Shown here: piece after piece, positions 33,492 to 42,136 of the stretch | How positions within the stretch are numbered: the stretch's first letter is position 1 | How the letters are laid out: each line of letters begins with the position of its first letter | Source of the DNA: Actinopolyspora alba | GTDB taxonomy: Bacteria; Actinomycetota; Actinomycetes; Mycobacteriales; Pseudonocardiaceae | Direction of reading: 5' to 3' | Length of the DNA stretch: 64,000 nucleotides | Assembly (NCBI RefSeq): GCF_900112765.1 | Contig: NZ_FOMZ01000011.1 | Location: 62,001 to 126,000 of the forward strand | Position numbers and translations under genes: made by a program | Notes under the pieces: generated by a model | The model's database searches: none | Told to the model about the DNA's origin: nothing | Seen by the model: only the letters and a program-made list of their open reading frames with translations

Positions 33492-33659
33492 CTTTCCCAC
33501 CCCGTTTTTCGCGTAGCCGTGCCGCCGGGTTCGGTTCCACTCTGCCCGTCGGAACGGGGAAAGCGCACTTCCTGTTCCGAGGCGCCTACGTGCGGCGGTG
33601 GGGCAGCGGTCCGTCGGCACGGAACGGGGCGGAAATGCCGAGACGCCGGTGATCCCGGT

Positions 33660-34670
33660 TCACCGATCACCGGTTTCGACATCAGTGCCGCGTGGAAAGA
33701 GCCCCTGCAGCATGTCGGAGATGGTGACCACTCCGGTCGCGCGTTCGGGAGTGCGGACCAGCGCCAGTTGGGTGCTGGTGCGGCGCATCCGGGACAGTGC
33801 GTCGAGCACGCTGGTTCGCGGATCCAACTCGGGGCAGTCGCGGACCAGCCCGTCCAGCGGCTGTCCGGGATCGAGGGTGAGGGTGTCGCGGACGTGCACC
33901 AGACCTTCCGGGGAGTCGGGAGCACCAACGAGGATCCGCAGATGTCCGGACCGCCTGCTGGCGGCCTGCACGTCGGCGACGGTGGCGGTGCGGGGCACGG
34001 CGGCGATGGATTCGTCGCCGGTGAGGTCGCCGACGCGCAGCCGGGTCAGCTCCAGCGCGCCGGCGAGCTGGTCGGAGGACCAGGTGTCGAGCTCACCGCT
34101 CTCGGCCGAGTGGCGCACCAGCTGGCGCAACTCGTCGGGATTCTGCTCGATCGCGACCTCCTCGACCGGCCGCACCCCGACCGCCTCGACGAGTTTGTTC
34201 GCGGCGTTGTTGAGCACCAGCAGTACGGGGCGGAACAGCCACATGAATCCCCGCATGGGGAAGGCGAGCAGGGCGGCCGAGCGCTCGGGGTGGGCGATCG
34301 CCCACGACTTGGGCGCCATCTCGCCCACCACCAGGTGCAGGAAGGTCACCAGCAGCAGCGCGAGGACGAACGACACCGTGCCGCCGAGCCAGCCCGGCAG
34401 CCCGAGCGCGGTCATCACGGGTTCCAGCGCGTGCTCCACGGCCGGTTCGGTGATCGCGCCCAGCGCGAGGGTGCAGGCGGTGATGCCGAGCTGGCAGCCC
34501 GCCAGCAGCACCGACACCTCGGAGGCGTTGCGCAGCGCCGCGCGGGCCGCTCGGCTGCTGCCGGCCCGCTGCTCCAGGCGGGTGCGCCGGGCGCCGATGG
34601 TGGCGAACTCGATCGAGACGAACAGCGCGCTGGCCGCGATGATCGCGATGGTGGTCAGCGTGGCCAGCAT
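33660..34670 (-). CDS. CNNM/CBS-domain membrane protein (CorC-like), second of pair
   Basis: Protein of 336 residues: an N-terminal DUF21/CNNM transmembrane domain (LTTIAIIAASALFVSIEF, LLAGCQLGITACTLALGAI, VSFVLALLLVTFLHLVVGEMAPK) and a CBS pair from ~200 to the end. Proteins of this family are linked to Mg2+/Co2+ transport or membrane tolerance. It lacks the terminal CorC_HlyC domain present in its partner. Its ATG (34670) shares one base with the TGA of the upstream gene (TGATG), so the two are translationally coupled. The paired arrangement is like Rv1841c-Rv1842c as I recall it. Confidence 0.9.
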   Translation of the reverse strand: MLATLTTIAIIAASALFVSIEFATIGARRTRLEQRAGSSRAARAALRNASEVSVLLAGCQLGITACTLALGAITEPAVEHALEPVMTALGLPGWLGGTVSFVLALLLVTFLHLVVGEMAPKSWAIAHPERSAALLAFPMRGFMWLFRPVLLVLNNAANKLVEAVGVRPVEEVAIEQNPDELRQLVRHSAESGELDTWSSDQLAGALELTRLRVGDLTGDESIAAVPRTATVADVQAASRRSGHLRILVGAPDSPEGLVHVRDTLTLDPGQPLDGLVRDCPELDPRTSVLDALSRMRRTSTQLALVRTPERATGVVTISDMLQGLFPRGTDVETGDR

Positions 34671-36109
34671 CAGGAATCCTCCTGCCCGGACAGCCCGGAG
34701 TTGGGATTGCTCGTCCGGTCGTCGGTCGAGTGTTCGTCGGGAGCGTCCTCGATCAGCTCCAGCACCAGCTCCGAGGGCACGTGCTGATCGATCTCCAAGA
34801 CCGTGGCGCGCAGCGTCCGAACCGGTGGGTGCTGCGCGTGGGCGAGTTCGGCCGGGTCGTCCGGAAGTCTGATGTCGACCACCGTGTTCTCCTCCGGTAG
34901 TGCCCCGTGGTTGGCGATGAGGAGTCCCGAGACGGTCTCGTAGTCCCCACGGGGCAGCTCGTGGGTGAGTTCGCGTTCGACTTCGTCGAGGGGGGCGTCG
35001 CCCCGGACCCGCCACCGCGCGCCACCGTCGTCGGTGCCGACCAGGTGGGGTGGTTCGTCGGTGTCGTGCTCGTCGGTGAGCTCGCCGACCAGCTCCTCGG
35101 CCAGGTCTTCGAGGGTGACGATGCCGGCGAAGCCGCCGTACTCGTCGACGACGCAGGCCATCCTGCCGCGGGATTCGGCCATCGCGGTGACCGCGTCGGG
35201 CAGTGACATCAGCGTGGGGATGATGGTGGCCGGTCGGGTGAACTCGGTGACCGGGCGCTCACCGCCGCTCGTGTCCGTTCCCATGGACTCCAGCACGTCC
35301 ACCAGGTGCACGATCCCCGCGATGCCGCCCTCCTCGTCGAGAACCGGATAGCGGGAGTGTCCGCTGCTCATGGTCTCGCGCACCTCGGCGAGCGTTGCGG
35401 TGTCGGCGAGCACGTCCGCCCGGGAGTGGGGCACGAGGGCGTGCTCGACGTCGCGTTCCGGGAAGTCCAGCACCCGGTCCAGCAGCAGCGAGAGTTCCGC
35501 CGGAAGCTCACCGGCCCGTCGGGAGGCGGTCACGATCCGCTGCAGGTCACTCGGGTTGGCTGCGTGCTCGACGTCGTGCACCGGCTCGATCCGAAGCAGC
35601 CGCAGCAGCCCGGTCGAGGCCCGGTCGAAGAACCGGATCAGCCAGCCCGCCAGGCGCATGTAGACCACCGTGGACGCCGACAGCCACCGTGCCAGCGGAT
35701 ACGGCCGTGCGATGGCGAGGTTCTTCGGGAACAACTCGCCGAACAGCATCTGCACGAAGGTCGAGATCACCAGCACTCCCGTGGTGCCGATCGCGATGCC
35801 CACGCCGGGGGGCACGCCCACGCCGCCGAGCAGCTCGCCCACCGCGCGGCCGACCAGCGGTTCGGCGACGTAGCCGACCAGCAGGCCCGTCACGGTGATG
35901 CCCAACTGGGCACCGGAGAGCATGAACGACGTCCGGCGGGTCACCCGCAGCATCCGCGCGGCCACCCGATCGCCCTGCTCGGCCCGGTCGTGCAGCCGTG
36001 CCCGGTCGACGGTCATGAACGCGAATTCCTGGGCGACGAAGTACCCGTTGGCCGCGATGATCACCGCGATCAACAGCAGGCCACCGAGCAGGGAGAGTGC
36101 GATCATCAC
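34670..36109 (-). CDS. CNNM/CBS-domain membrane protein with CorC_HlyC domain
   Basis: Protein of 479 residues. DUF21/CNNM region with four hydrophobic segments (residues ~3-160, including GAQLGITVTGLLVGYVAEPLV and FGELFPKNLAIARP), a CBS pair (~215-340; DEEGGIAGIVHLVDVLES, DEYGGFAGIVTLEDLAEELVG) and a C-terminal CorC_HlyC domain (~360-450; DYETVSGLLIANHGALPEE). Predicted inner-membrane protein of divalent-cation homeostasis. Start is GTG 36109 or the adjacent ATG 36106. It heads a two-gene operon. Confidence 0.92.
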   Translation of the reverse strand: MMIALSLLGGLLLIAVIIAANGYFVAQEFAFMTVDRARLHDRAEQGDRVAARMLRVTRRTSFMLSGAQLGITVTGLLVGYVAEPLVGRAVGELLGGVGVPPGVGIAIGTTGVLVISTFVQMLFGELFPKNLAIARPYPLARWLSASTVVYMRLAGWLIRFFDRASTGLLRLLRIEPVHDVEHAANPSDLQRIVTASRRAGELPAELSLLLDRVLDFPERDVEHALVPHSRADVLADTATLAEVRETMSSGHSRYPVLDEEGGIAGIVHLVDVLESMGTDTSGGERPVTEFTRPATIIPTLMSLPDAVTAMAESRGRMACVVDEYGGFAGIVTLEDLAEELVGELTDEHDTDEPPHLVGTDDGGARWRVRGDAPLDEVERELTHELPRGDYETVSGLLIANHGALPEENTVVDIRLPDDPAELAHAQHPPVRTLRATVLEIDQHVPSELVLELIEDAPDEHSTDDRTSNPNSGLSGQEDS

Positions 36110-36244
36110 GCGACCATTGTGCCGAATGCCCGATTCGTTCTCGGCTGTCCGGTGGTCAAGGCCACTCGTCCGGCACGGGGCCTGGCGTCGGGCGTCGTGC
36201 TCTTCGTTCCTTCGTCACAGCGAGGGAGTCCTGCGACCCTGAAA

Positions 36245-36318
36245 GTGACATAAGTCACACATGTAGCGTATGTCGCACCCTCGCGGCTACCCATGAGTAG
36301 CTGTTACCTTCAGTAACA
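36245..36318 (+). promoter_or_regulatory. two inverted repeats upstream of the diiron gene
   Basis: GTGAC-ATAA-GTCAC lies at 36245-36258 and TGTTAC-CTTCA-GTAACA at 36302-36318, the latter 50 bp before the ATG. Both are perfect and unlike the surrounding GC-rich sequence. They are candidate operators in the divergent gap between the CNNM genes and the diiron/FprB operon. Confidence 0.5.
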
Positions 36319-36367
36319 CTATTTCGGCGGCACCGAAGTATCGTCGTCATTTCGGTAGGGAGTGCCC

Positions 36368-37285
36368 ATGACCAGCAGTATCACCGGATCCGAAGCCACG
36401 GACGCGGCGTCCGAGCGTGAGGACATCGCCCGCAGGTTGCTGGATTCCTCGGAGACGCTGTCCTACGACCCGGCTCAGGAGGTCGACTGGGAGACACCGC
36501 TCGACACCGACCACCACGGCGCGAGTCCGGAGTGGAGCACGCTCTACGGCACCGCCTACTGGTCCGAGATGAGTCCGGAGCAGCAACGCGAGCTCACCAG
36601 GCAGGAAGCGGCCTGCGTGGCCAGCACCGGTATCTGGTTCGAGATGATCCTGCAACAGATGGTGCTGCGGGACTTCTACGCCAAGGATCCGGCCGACCCC
36701 GCTTTCCAGTGGGCGCTGACCGAGATCGCCGACGAGTGCCGACACTCCATCATGTTCGGCCGCGGCGCCGCGAAGCTGCGCGCACCCGCTTATCGTCCGC
36801 CCCGTCCGGTGATCGAACTCGGCCGCGCGTTCAAGACGCTCGCCTTCGGCGAGGCGGCGTACGCCGCCATCCTGGTCGCCGAGGAGGTTCTCGACGTCAT
36901 GCAGCGGGACTGGATGCGCGACGAACGGGTCGCCCCCTTCGTCCGCACCATCAACAACATCCACGTGGTCGAGGAGTCCCGGCACATGAAGTTCGCCCGG
37001 CAGGAGACCAAGGAGCGTCTCCGCGGGGTGGGACCGGTGCGCAGGCAGATCCAATCCGTGGTGGTCGCCGTCGCCTCGTACTTCATCGTCACCAGCATGG
37101 TCAACAAGAAGGTCTACGAGAACGCGGGGCTGGACGTGGACCGAGCCGTCCGCGAGGCCAAGGCGAACCAGCACTACAAGTCGCTGGTGCGTTCCAGCTG
37201 CGCCGGACTGATGGAGTTCCTCGACTCGGCCGGACTGCTCACCAAACCCGCCACGTGGTTCTACAAGCGAGCGAACCTGATCTGA
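36368..37285 (+). CDS. AurF-like diiron oxygenase
   Basis: Protein of 305 residues with a ferritin-like four-helix fold. Likely iron ligands are seen in EAACVASTGIWFEM, EIADECRHSIMFGR (E-x2-H) and INNIHVVEESRHMKFARQE (E-x2-H). AurF itself oxidises an aromatic amine to a nitro group; substrates of most relatives are unknown. Start ATG 36368 has GGGAG 5-6 nt upstream. It is followed 3 bp later by a ferredoxin-FprB fusion, an obvious electron donor. The same gene order is known to me as Rv0885-Rv0886 in M. tuberculosis. Confidence 0.87.
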   Translation: MTSSITGSEATDAASEREDIARRLLDSSETLSYDPAQEVDWETPLDTDHHGASPEWSTLYGTAYWSEMSPEQQRELTRQEAACVASTGIWFEMILQQMVLRDFYAKDPADPAFQWALTEIADECRHSIMFGRGAAKLRAPAYRPPRPVIELGRAFKTLAFGEAAYAAILVAEEVLDVMQRDWMRDERVAPFVRTINNIHVVEESRHMKFARQETKERLRGVGPVRRQIQSVVVAVASYFIVTSMVNKKVYENAGLDVDRAVREAKANQHYKSLVRSSCAGLMEFLDSAGLLTKPATWFYKRANLI

Positions 37286-37288
37286 ACC

Positions 37289-38995
37289 ATGGCCTACGCG
37301 ATCACCCAGACCTGCTGCACCGACGCCTCCTGCATCGCGGCGTGCCCGGTCAACTGCATCCATCCCACCCCGAACGAGCCGGACTTCGGCACCACCGAGA
37401 TGCTCTACGTCGATCCGAGCACCTGCATCGATTGCGGAGCGTGTGCCGACGCCTGCCCGGTCGACGCGATATTCCCGGTGGACCGGCTGACCGGCTCGCT
37501 CCGGGCCTATGCCGACATCAACGCCGCTTACTACGCCGACCGCGACGCGGCCGTCGAACCGGAGTCCGGTGACGCTCCGGAGACCAGTGGTGCTCCCGAG
37601 AGCGGCCGAGCTTCGGAATCCGACGGCCGGTCGGAGGTGAACGGCGCGGGGCCGAACGGCGTGGAGCCGAACGGTGCGGGGGCCGGCAGCGCTTCAGGGA
37701 CGAGCACCGCCGGCTCCTCACCCAACTTCCACTCCTGGGGACCGCCGGTGTTCGACCACTCGATCCCCAGTGATCTCGCACCGCTGGACATCGCGGTCGT
37801 GGGGACCGGCCCCGCCGGGATGTACGCCGTCGAGGACCTGTTGCTGCACACCAACTGCCGGGTCACCCTGCTGGACCGGCTTCCCGTGGCGGGTGGTCTC
37901 GTGCGATACGGCGTGGCGCCCGATCATCCGTCGACGAAGCGGATCGGGGAGACCTTCGCGCGGTTCCACACCCACCCCCGGATGCGGATGCGACTCGGTG
38001 TGGAGGTCGGCAAGGACGTCTCCGTCGAGGAGCTGGCCACTCGGCACGACGCCGTGATCTACGCGGTCGGGGCCTCCTCGGCCCGCGACATCGGTGTTCC
38101 GGGTGAGGAGCTGGCGGGCAGCGTCAGCGCCACCACCCTGGTCTCCTGGTACAACGGCCACCCGGACGTCGTCGCCGAGACCGTCGATCTGTCCGCCGAA
38201 CGGGTGGTCGTGGTGGGCAACGGCAACGTCGCGCTGGACGTGGCGCGCGTACTCAGCACCGACCCGGAACGGCTCGCCGACACCTCGATCTCGCCGCGAG
38301 CGCTGGAACTGCTGCGTTCCAGCAGGGTTCGTGAAGTGGTGCTGCTGGGACGCCGTGGTCCCGAACACGCGGCCTTCACCAGGCCCGAACTGCTCGAACT
38401 CACCCAGCGCGAGGACATCGAACTCGTGGTGGACACGCACGATCCGCGAATCGAGCCCACCATCGACGCCGCCGGGGCCGACGACAAGGCGGGGCTGCTG
38501 CGGGACGTCTCCCGGCAAGCCGTCGACTGGTCCGCTCCGGCCGGGGAAGCCGCGGTGAACGGGCGGAGCCGTATCGTGTTCCGCTTCCACTCCGCCCCGG
38601 TGGAGCTGGTGGGAGAGAACGCGGTTCGGGGCATCCGCGTCGGCGATTCCCGCACCGACGACGTCGAGATCCCAACCGGACTGGTGGTGCGCGCGGTTGG
38701 TTACCGGGGAGCGCCGTTGCCCGGCCTGCCCTTCGACGAAGGAACCGCGACCGTGCCGAATTCCGGGGGGCGGGTCACCGACCGGCCCGGGACCTACGTG
38801 GTGGGCTGGATCAAGCGTGGTCCCTCCGGCGGCATCGGAGCCAACCGCAGCTGTGCCAAGGAGACGGTCGGGACCCTGCTGGACGACGCGGTGGCCGGTC
38901 GGCTGCCGGAGCCGAGCGCCCGGGCGTCCGGTTCGGACGGACCGTTGGCGCGGCTGCGTGCGAAGCTCGCCGGGAAGGCGGGCAGCATCGGGTAG
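37289..38995 (+). CDS. fprB: ferredoxin/ferredoxin-NADP+ reductase fusion (FprB type)
   Basis: Protein of 568 residues. Residues 1-70 are a 7Fe/8Fe ferredoxin with CCTDASCIAACPVNC and CIDCGACADACPVD. A Gly/Ser/Glu-rich linker (~90-150) leads to an adrenodoxin-reductase-like part: FAD motif VVGTGPAGMYA, VAGGLVRYGVAPDHPSTK, NADP motif VVGNGNVALDVARVL, and GWIKRGPSGGIGANRSCAKET near the C-terminus. It passes electrons from NADPH to the built-in clusters. It starts 3 bp after the diiron protein gene, so it probably reduces that enzyme. Confidence 0.95.
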   Translation: MAYAITQTCCTDASCIAACPVNCIHPTPNEPDFGTTEMLYVDPSTCIDCGACADACPVDAIFPVDRLTGSLRAYADINAAYYADRDAAVEPESGDAPETSGAPESGRASESDGRSEVNGAGPNGVEPNGAGAGSASGTSTAGSSPNFHSWGPPVFDHSIPSDLAPLDIAVVGTGPAGMYAVEDLLLHTNCRVTLLDRLPVAGGLVRYGVAPDHPSTKRIGETFARFHTHPRMRMRLGVEVGKDVSVEELATRHDAVIYAVGASSARDIGVPGEELAGSVSATTLVSWYNGHPDVVAETVDLSAERVVVVGNGNVALDVARVLSTDPERLADTSISPRALELLRSSRVREVVLLGRRGPEHAAFTRPELLELTQREDIELVVDTHDPRIEPTIDAAGADDKAGLLRDVSRQAVDWSAPAGEAAVNGRSRIVFRFHSAPVELVGENAVRGIRVGDSRTDDVEIPTGLVVRAVGYRGAPLPGLPFDEGTATVPNSGGRVTDRPGTYVVGWIKRGPSGGIGANRSCAKETVGTLLDDAVAGRLPEPSARASGSDGPLARLRAKLAGKAGSIG

Positions 38996-39016
38996 CGCTT
39001 CGGCGGGTGGGAACCG

Positions 39017-39036
39017 GCGCCGGGGTGAGCCGGCGC
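39017..39036. terminator. hairpin between convergent genes
   Basis: GCGCCGG pairs with CCGGCGC around a 6-nt loop in the 45-bp gap between the ends of fprB and the TetR gene. It can stop transcription from both sides. Confidence 0.55.
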
Positions 39037-39040
39037 GGTC

Positions 39041-39703
39041 CTACTCGTTCTCCGAATCACGGGCCGACATGGGGTCACCGGCCAGCGCGGAGTCAGGGGC
39101 CAGCATCCGGTACAGCGTCCGCAGCTGTGCCCGGGCGAGCCGTTCGCGTTCCGGTGCCGAGTACTCCCGCAGCTGGTGCAGTGACCAGTCGTCCAGGGAC
39201 CGCAGCACCGCGAACACCAGCGATGCCTGCAGCGAACTCGGCAGGTCGTCCCGTACCGCCCCGCAGGCGCGGCCCGCTTCGAGCGCCCGAGCTAGCCAGT
39301 CCCGCACGGCCGCGATCGCGTCACGCAGTGCCGGGCTGTGCTCGATCGGGGTGTCGGAGACGTAGAACAGTTTTCCGGCCTCGGCGGTCCAGGTTCCCCG
39401 CTCCGCGAGTTCCAGCAGCTGGGTGGCAAGTCGCGTGACCCGCTCCCAGAACTCGGGGCCCGCCAGTTCGCGCGGATCCGGCACGGCCAACTCACTGCCC
39501 AGTGCGCGCATCGCTTCGGTCACGACGGTGTCGAACAGCTCCGACTTCGAGTCGAAGTAGTGGTAGAACGAGCTCTTGCTCATCCCGCACGCCCGGATGA
39601 TCGAGTTCAGTGAGGCGTGTTCGTATCCCCGCCGGACGAACTCGCCGGTCGCCGTCTCCAGTACGCGCGTACGTCGTTCCTGATCGAGGTCGTGCAGCGC
39701 CAT
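39041..39703 (-). CDS. TetR-family regulator
   Basis: Protein of 220 residues. The HTH is ATGEFVRRGYEHASLNSIIRACGMSKSSFYHYFDSKSELF, about residues 18-58, followed by a helical ligand-binding domain. It is divergent from the FAD monooxygenase gene; the gap contains a perfect 30-bp palindrome and a second 16-bp site of the same core, so it very likely represses that gene and itself. Ligand unknown, possibly a substrate of the monooxygenase. Confidence 0.93.
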   Translation of the reverse strand: MALHDLDQERRTRVLETATGEFVRRGYEHASLNSIIRACGMSKSSFYHYFDSKSELFDTVVTEAMRALGSELAVPDPRELAGPEFWERVTRLATQLLELAERGTWTAEAGKLFYVSDTPIEHSPALRDAIAAVRDWLARALEAGRACGAVRDDLPSSLQASLVFAVLRSLDDWSLHQLREYSAPERERLARAQLRTLYRMLAPDSALAGDPMSARDSENE

Positions 39704-39721
39704 AACTGCACCCTAAATCAT

Positions 39722-39780
39722 TGGACCAGCCGGTCCACAGGGTGTTACCGTTTCGAGTGGACCAGCTGGTCCACTCGAAA
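39722..39780. promoter_or_regulatory. double TetR operator
   Basis: TGGACCAGCCGGTCCA (39722-39737) and a perfect 30-bp palindrome at 39751-39780 with half TTTCGAGTGGACCAG share the core TGGACCAG-x-x-GGTCCA; centres are 36 bp apart. The sites fill the 94-bp gap between the divergent TetR and monooxygenase genes and would cover both promoters. Confidence 0.85.
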
Positions 39781-39797
39781 TCCGGAGGTAAGCAGGA

Positions 39798-41015
39798 ATG
39801 TTCGTCCCAACGGCCGTGACCGAGCAGCTCGCCGCAGTCGGTGAGCACGAACCGCGAGTGCTGATCGTCGGCGCCGGGGTGGCCGGGCTGACCCTGGCGC
39901 GGTCGCTGCGTGCCAAGGGGCTGCACCCGGTACTCGTCGAGCGTGCGGAACAGCGGCAGGATTCCGGTTACATGCTGGGTCTCATGCCGTTCGTCGACCC
40001 GGTGCTGAGTGAACTCGATCTCGAACGGCACTACCTCGACCAAAGCGTGGCGGTACGTCACTACCGGCTGTGCTCCGCCACCGGCGCGGCGCTGCGGAAC
40101 TATTCGGTGGACGCCGCGCTGGGGGAATTCGGCCACTACCGGGGGATCGAACGGGGCCGACTGCTGGAACTGCTGGCCACCGGCGGGGCACCGGTGGCCT
40201 TCCGAACCGCTCCGCACGCGGTCGAACCGACCGGTGGGACGGTTCGCGTCGACCTGACCGAGGACGGGACGGAGTTCCGGGCGGAGTTCGACGCCGTGAT
40301 CGCCGCGGACGGGGTGCACTCGACAACCCGCGACCTGGTGCTCGACGCCGAACGGGTTCACACCCACGACACCGCCTGGGGCGGTTGGGTGACGTGGGCC
40401 GATCCCGACGAGTGGCCCGACACCTATCAGGAAACCTGGGGACCGGGATGTTTCGTGGGGCTGTACCCCGTTCCCGGCAGGATCGGTGTCTTCGTCGGCG
40501 GCCCCCGTGCCGACACCACCCGCGGTCCAGCGGCGTTCGACCGGCTCGTCCGTGACAGGCTGCGCAACATCGATCCCCGTTCCTCCCGCGCGCTGACCGA
40601 GCTGGCGAACACCACCGAGAGCCACTACTGGAGTCTGTCCGACGTGCGGTGTGACAGTTGGACCACGGGTCGCTTCGCGTTGCTCGGCGACGCCGCGGCC
40701 GGTTTCCTGCCGACGGCAGGAGTGGGCGCGGCCATGGCGATCGAATCCGCGGGTGCACTGGCACGGCGCCTCGCCCGGGCCGACAGGAGCACGGTGCCCC
40801 GGGCGCTGCGGGACTACGAACGTGCCCAACGGCCCCGAGTCGAATCGGCACAGCGCAACTCACGCCAGCTGGCGGCTCTGATGTTCCGTCGCGGCAGGCT
40901 GTCCTCCCGCGGCCGTGACTTCGCCACCGCGCTGGTCGGGGTGAACACCGCACTCGGGCCGATCCGAAAACTGCTCGCGCAGCGGGATCGTGACCAAGCC
41001 GCGCCCATCTCCTGA
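39798..41015 (+). CDS. FAD-dependent monooxygenase
   Basis: Protein of 405 residues of the PHBH/UbiH class. The FAD-binding GxGxxG is VLIVGAGVAGLTLARSL (~22-38), the second motif is AVIAADGVHSTTRDLV (DG motif, ~168), and the third is GRFALLGDAAAGFLPTAGVGAAMAIESA (GD motif, ~292). Such enzymes hydroxylate or epoxidise aromatic or lipophilic substrates, including xenobiotics such as tetracyclines; the substrate here is unknown. GGAGG is 9 nt upstream of ATG 39798. It is controlled by the divergent TetR gene. Confidence 0.92.
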   Translation: MFVPTAVTEQLAAVGEHEPRVLIVGAGVAGLTLARSLRAKGLHPVLVERAEQRQDSGYMLGLMPFVDPVLSELDLERHYLDQSVAVRHYRLCSATGAALRNYSVDAALGEFGHYRGIERGRLLELLATGGAPVAFRTAPHAVEPTGGTVRVDLTEDGTEFRAEFDAVIAADGVHSTTRDLVLDAERVHTHDTAWGGWVTWADPDEWPDTYQETWGPGCFVGLYPVPGRIGVFVGGPRADTTRGPAAFDRLVRDRLRNIDPRSSRALTELANTTESHYWSLSDVRCDSWTTGRFALLGDAAAGFLPTAGVGAAMAIESAGALARRLARADRSTVPRALRDYERAQRPRVESAQRNSRQLAALMFRRGRLSSRGRDFATALVGVNTALGPIRKLLAQRDRDQAAPIS

Positions 41016-41023
41016 TCGACGGT

Positions 41024-42037
41024 TCATCCCGTCCGGCTTCCGCTGCTCCACCTGGCGTCACCGGGCAGCGCTCCCGCGAACTGCATCGCCCGGTAGGGCC
41101 AGTTCCGCCCGGTGTTCCACTGGCTTATCACCAGATGAAGATCGTCCAGCGTGGATCCCGGGACGATGTAGCCGCCGTAGAGCTGGGCGACTCGCCCGGT
41201 CGCGTGATTCTCGTCGTGCCAGGACGTGCCACGCAGCACCGTGGTGCGCGGCACCTCGTAGAGATTCGAGGTGGGGTGGGCGAGCGACAACGCGTCGACG
41301 CGGTAGTTGCCCGCGTCGAACAGGCACAGCAACCATCGGTCCTCGACGCGGCGCAGACACAGCTCACCGTAAGCCCCGGTCAACGCGACCGTGGGCGGAT
41401 CGCCCCAGGCCCACGCGCCCCGCCGAAAACCCCATCCCTGCCACGCGCCGGGTTCGGTGATCCGTTCGGCGGGGACACGGTGCAGCACCAGTCCCTCGTC
41501 GCGTTGGAAACCGGTGGAGAAGCAGTAGACGTAGCCGTCGTCTCCCCGTTCCCAGGTCAGCATCTGGAACAGGCCGCCGTGGTGATCGCCGGGCCAGTTC
41601 GCCCCGGTGCGGGTCCAGGTCTCCCCGTTGTCGGTGGAGCGGTGTATCTCGGTCCAGTGCACCCTGCCGATACCGGCGCAGACCATCACGTGCAGATACA
41701 TCGTCCCGCCGATCGTGATGACGTCGGTGGGAATCACGGTGCTCACCCGCCTGCCGCGAATGATCGAGTCGTGCCGGTAGGGCAGTGCCTGCTCGGCGTA
41801 GCGACCCCGGCCCGTCGAGCCGGTCCAGACGATTCCGGTGCGCACCGTGCTCGGATCCCCGAAGAGCACCACCGGTGAGCGCCAGCCGCTGCCACCCACA
41901 CCGGCGCGTTCGAAGGTGTCACCGAAGACCGCCACCAACCGGCCGTCCGGCGCGGTGGTCATCACTCCCAGATCGGTGCCGCCGATCCCGAACTCGTCGG
42001 TCACGCCGGGGCCGGTGAGGTTTCGTATCTTGCGCAC
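41024..42037 (-). CDS. DUF4185 protein (beta-propeller-like)
   Basis: Protein of 337 residues with blade-like repeats and Asp/Trp-rich turns (TDEFGIGGTDLGVMT, RSTDNGETWTRTG, YCFSTGFQRDEG, LYGGYIVPGSTLDDLHLVISQWN). This fits DUF4185, a five-bladed propeller family related to glycosidases acting on arabinan-type glycans in mycobacteria. I chose GTG 42037 because GGAGG stands 6 nt upstream; ATG 42127 would place the start within 10 bp of the divergent gene. No clear signal peptide is visible with this start, which is odd if the protein acts on cell-wall glycans. Confidence 0.78.
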   Translation of the reverse strand: MRKIRNLTGPGVTDEFGIGGTDLGVMTTAPDGRLVAVFGDTFERAGVGGSGWRSPVVLFGDPSTVRTGIVWTGSTGRGRYAEQALPYRHDSIIRGRRVSTVIPTDVITIGGTMYLHVMVCAGIGRVHWTEIHRSTDNGETWTRTGANWPGDHHGGLFQMLTWERGDDGYVYCFSTGFQRDEGLVLHRVPAERITEPGAWQGWGFRRGAWAWGDPPTVALTGAYGELCLRRVEDRWLLCLFDAGNYRVDALSLAHPTSNLYEVPRTTVLRGTSWHDENHATGRVAQLYGGYIVPGSTLDDLHLVISQWNTGRNWPYRAMQFAGALPGDARWSSGSRTG

Positions 42038-42136
42038 CGCTGTTCCTCCGTTCGCCGCCCTCCGATCGTGCTCCGGTGACGCGGGCGACGGAAATCGGTC
42101 ATCGTTGTTCCCGCCGTTCTCGGGCATACTTGCGGC

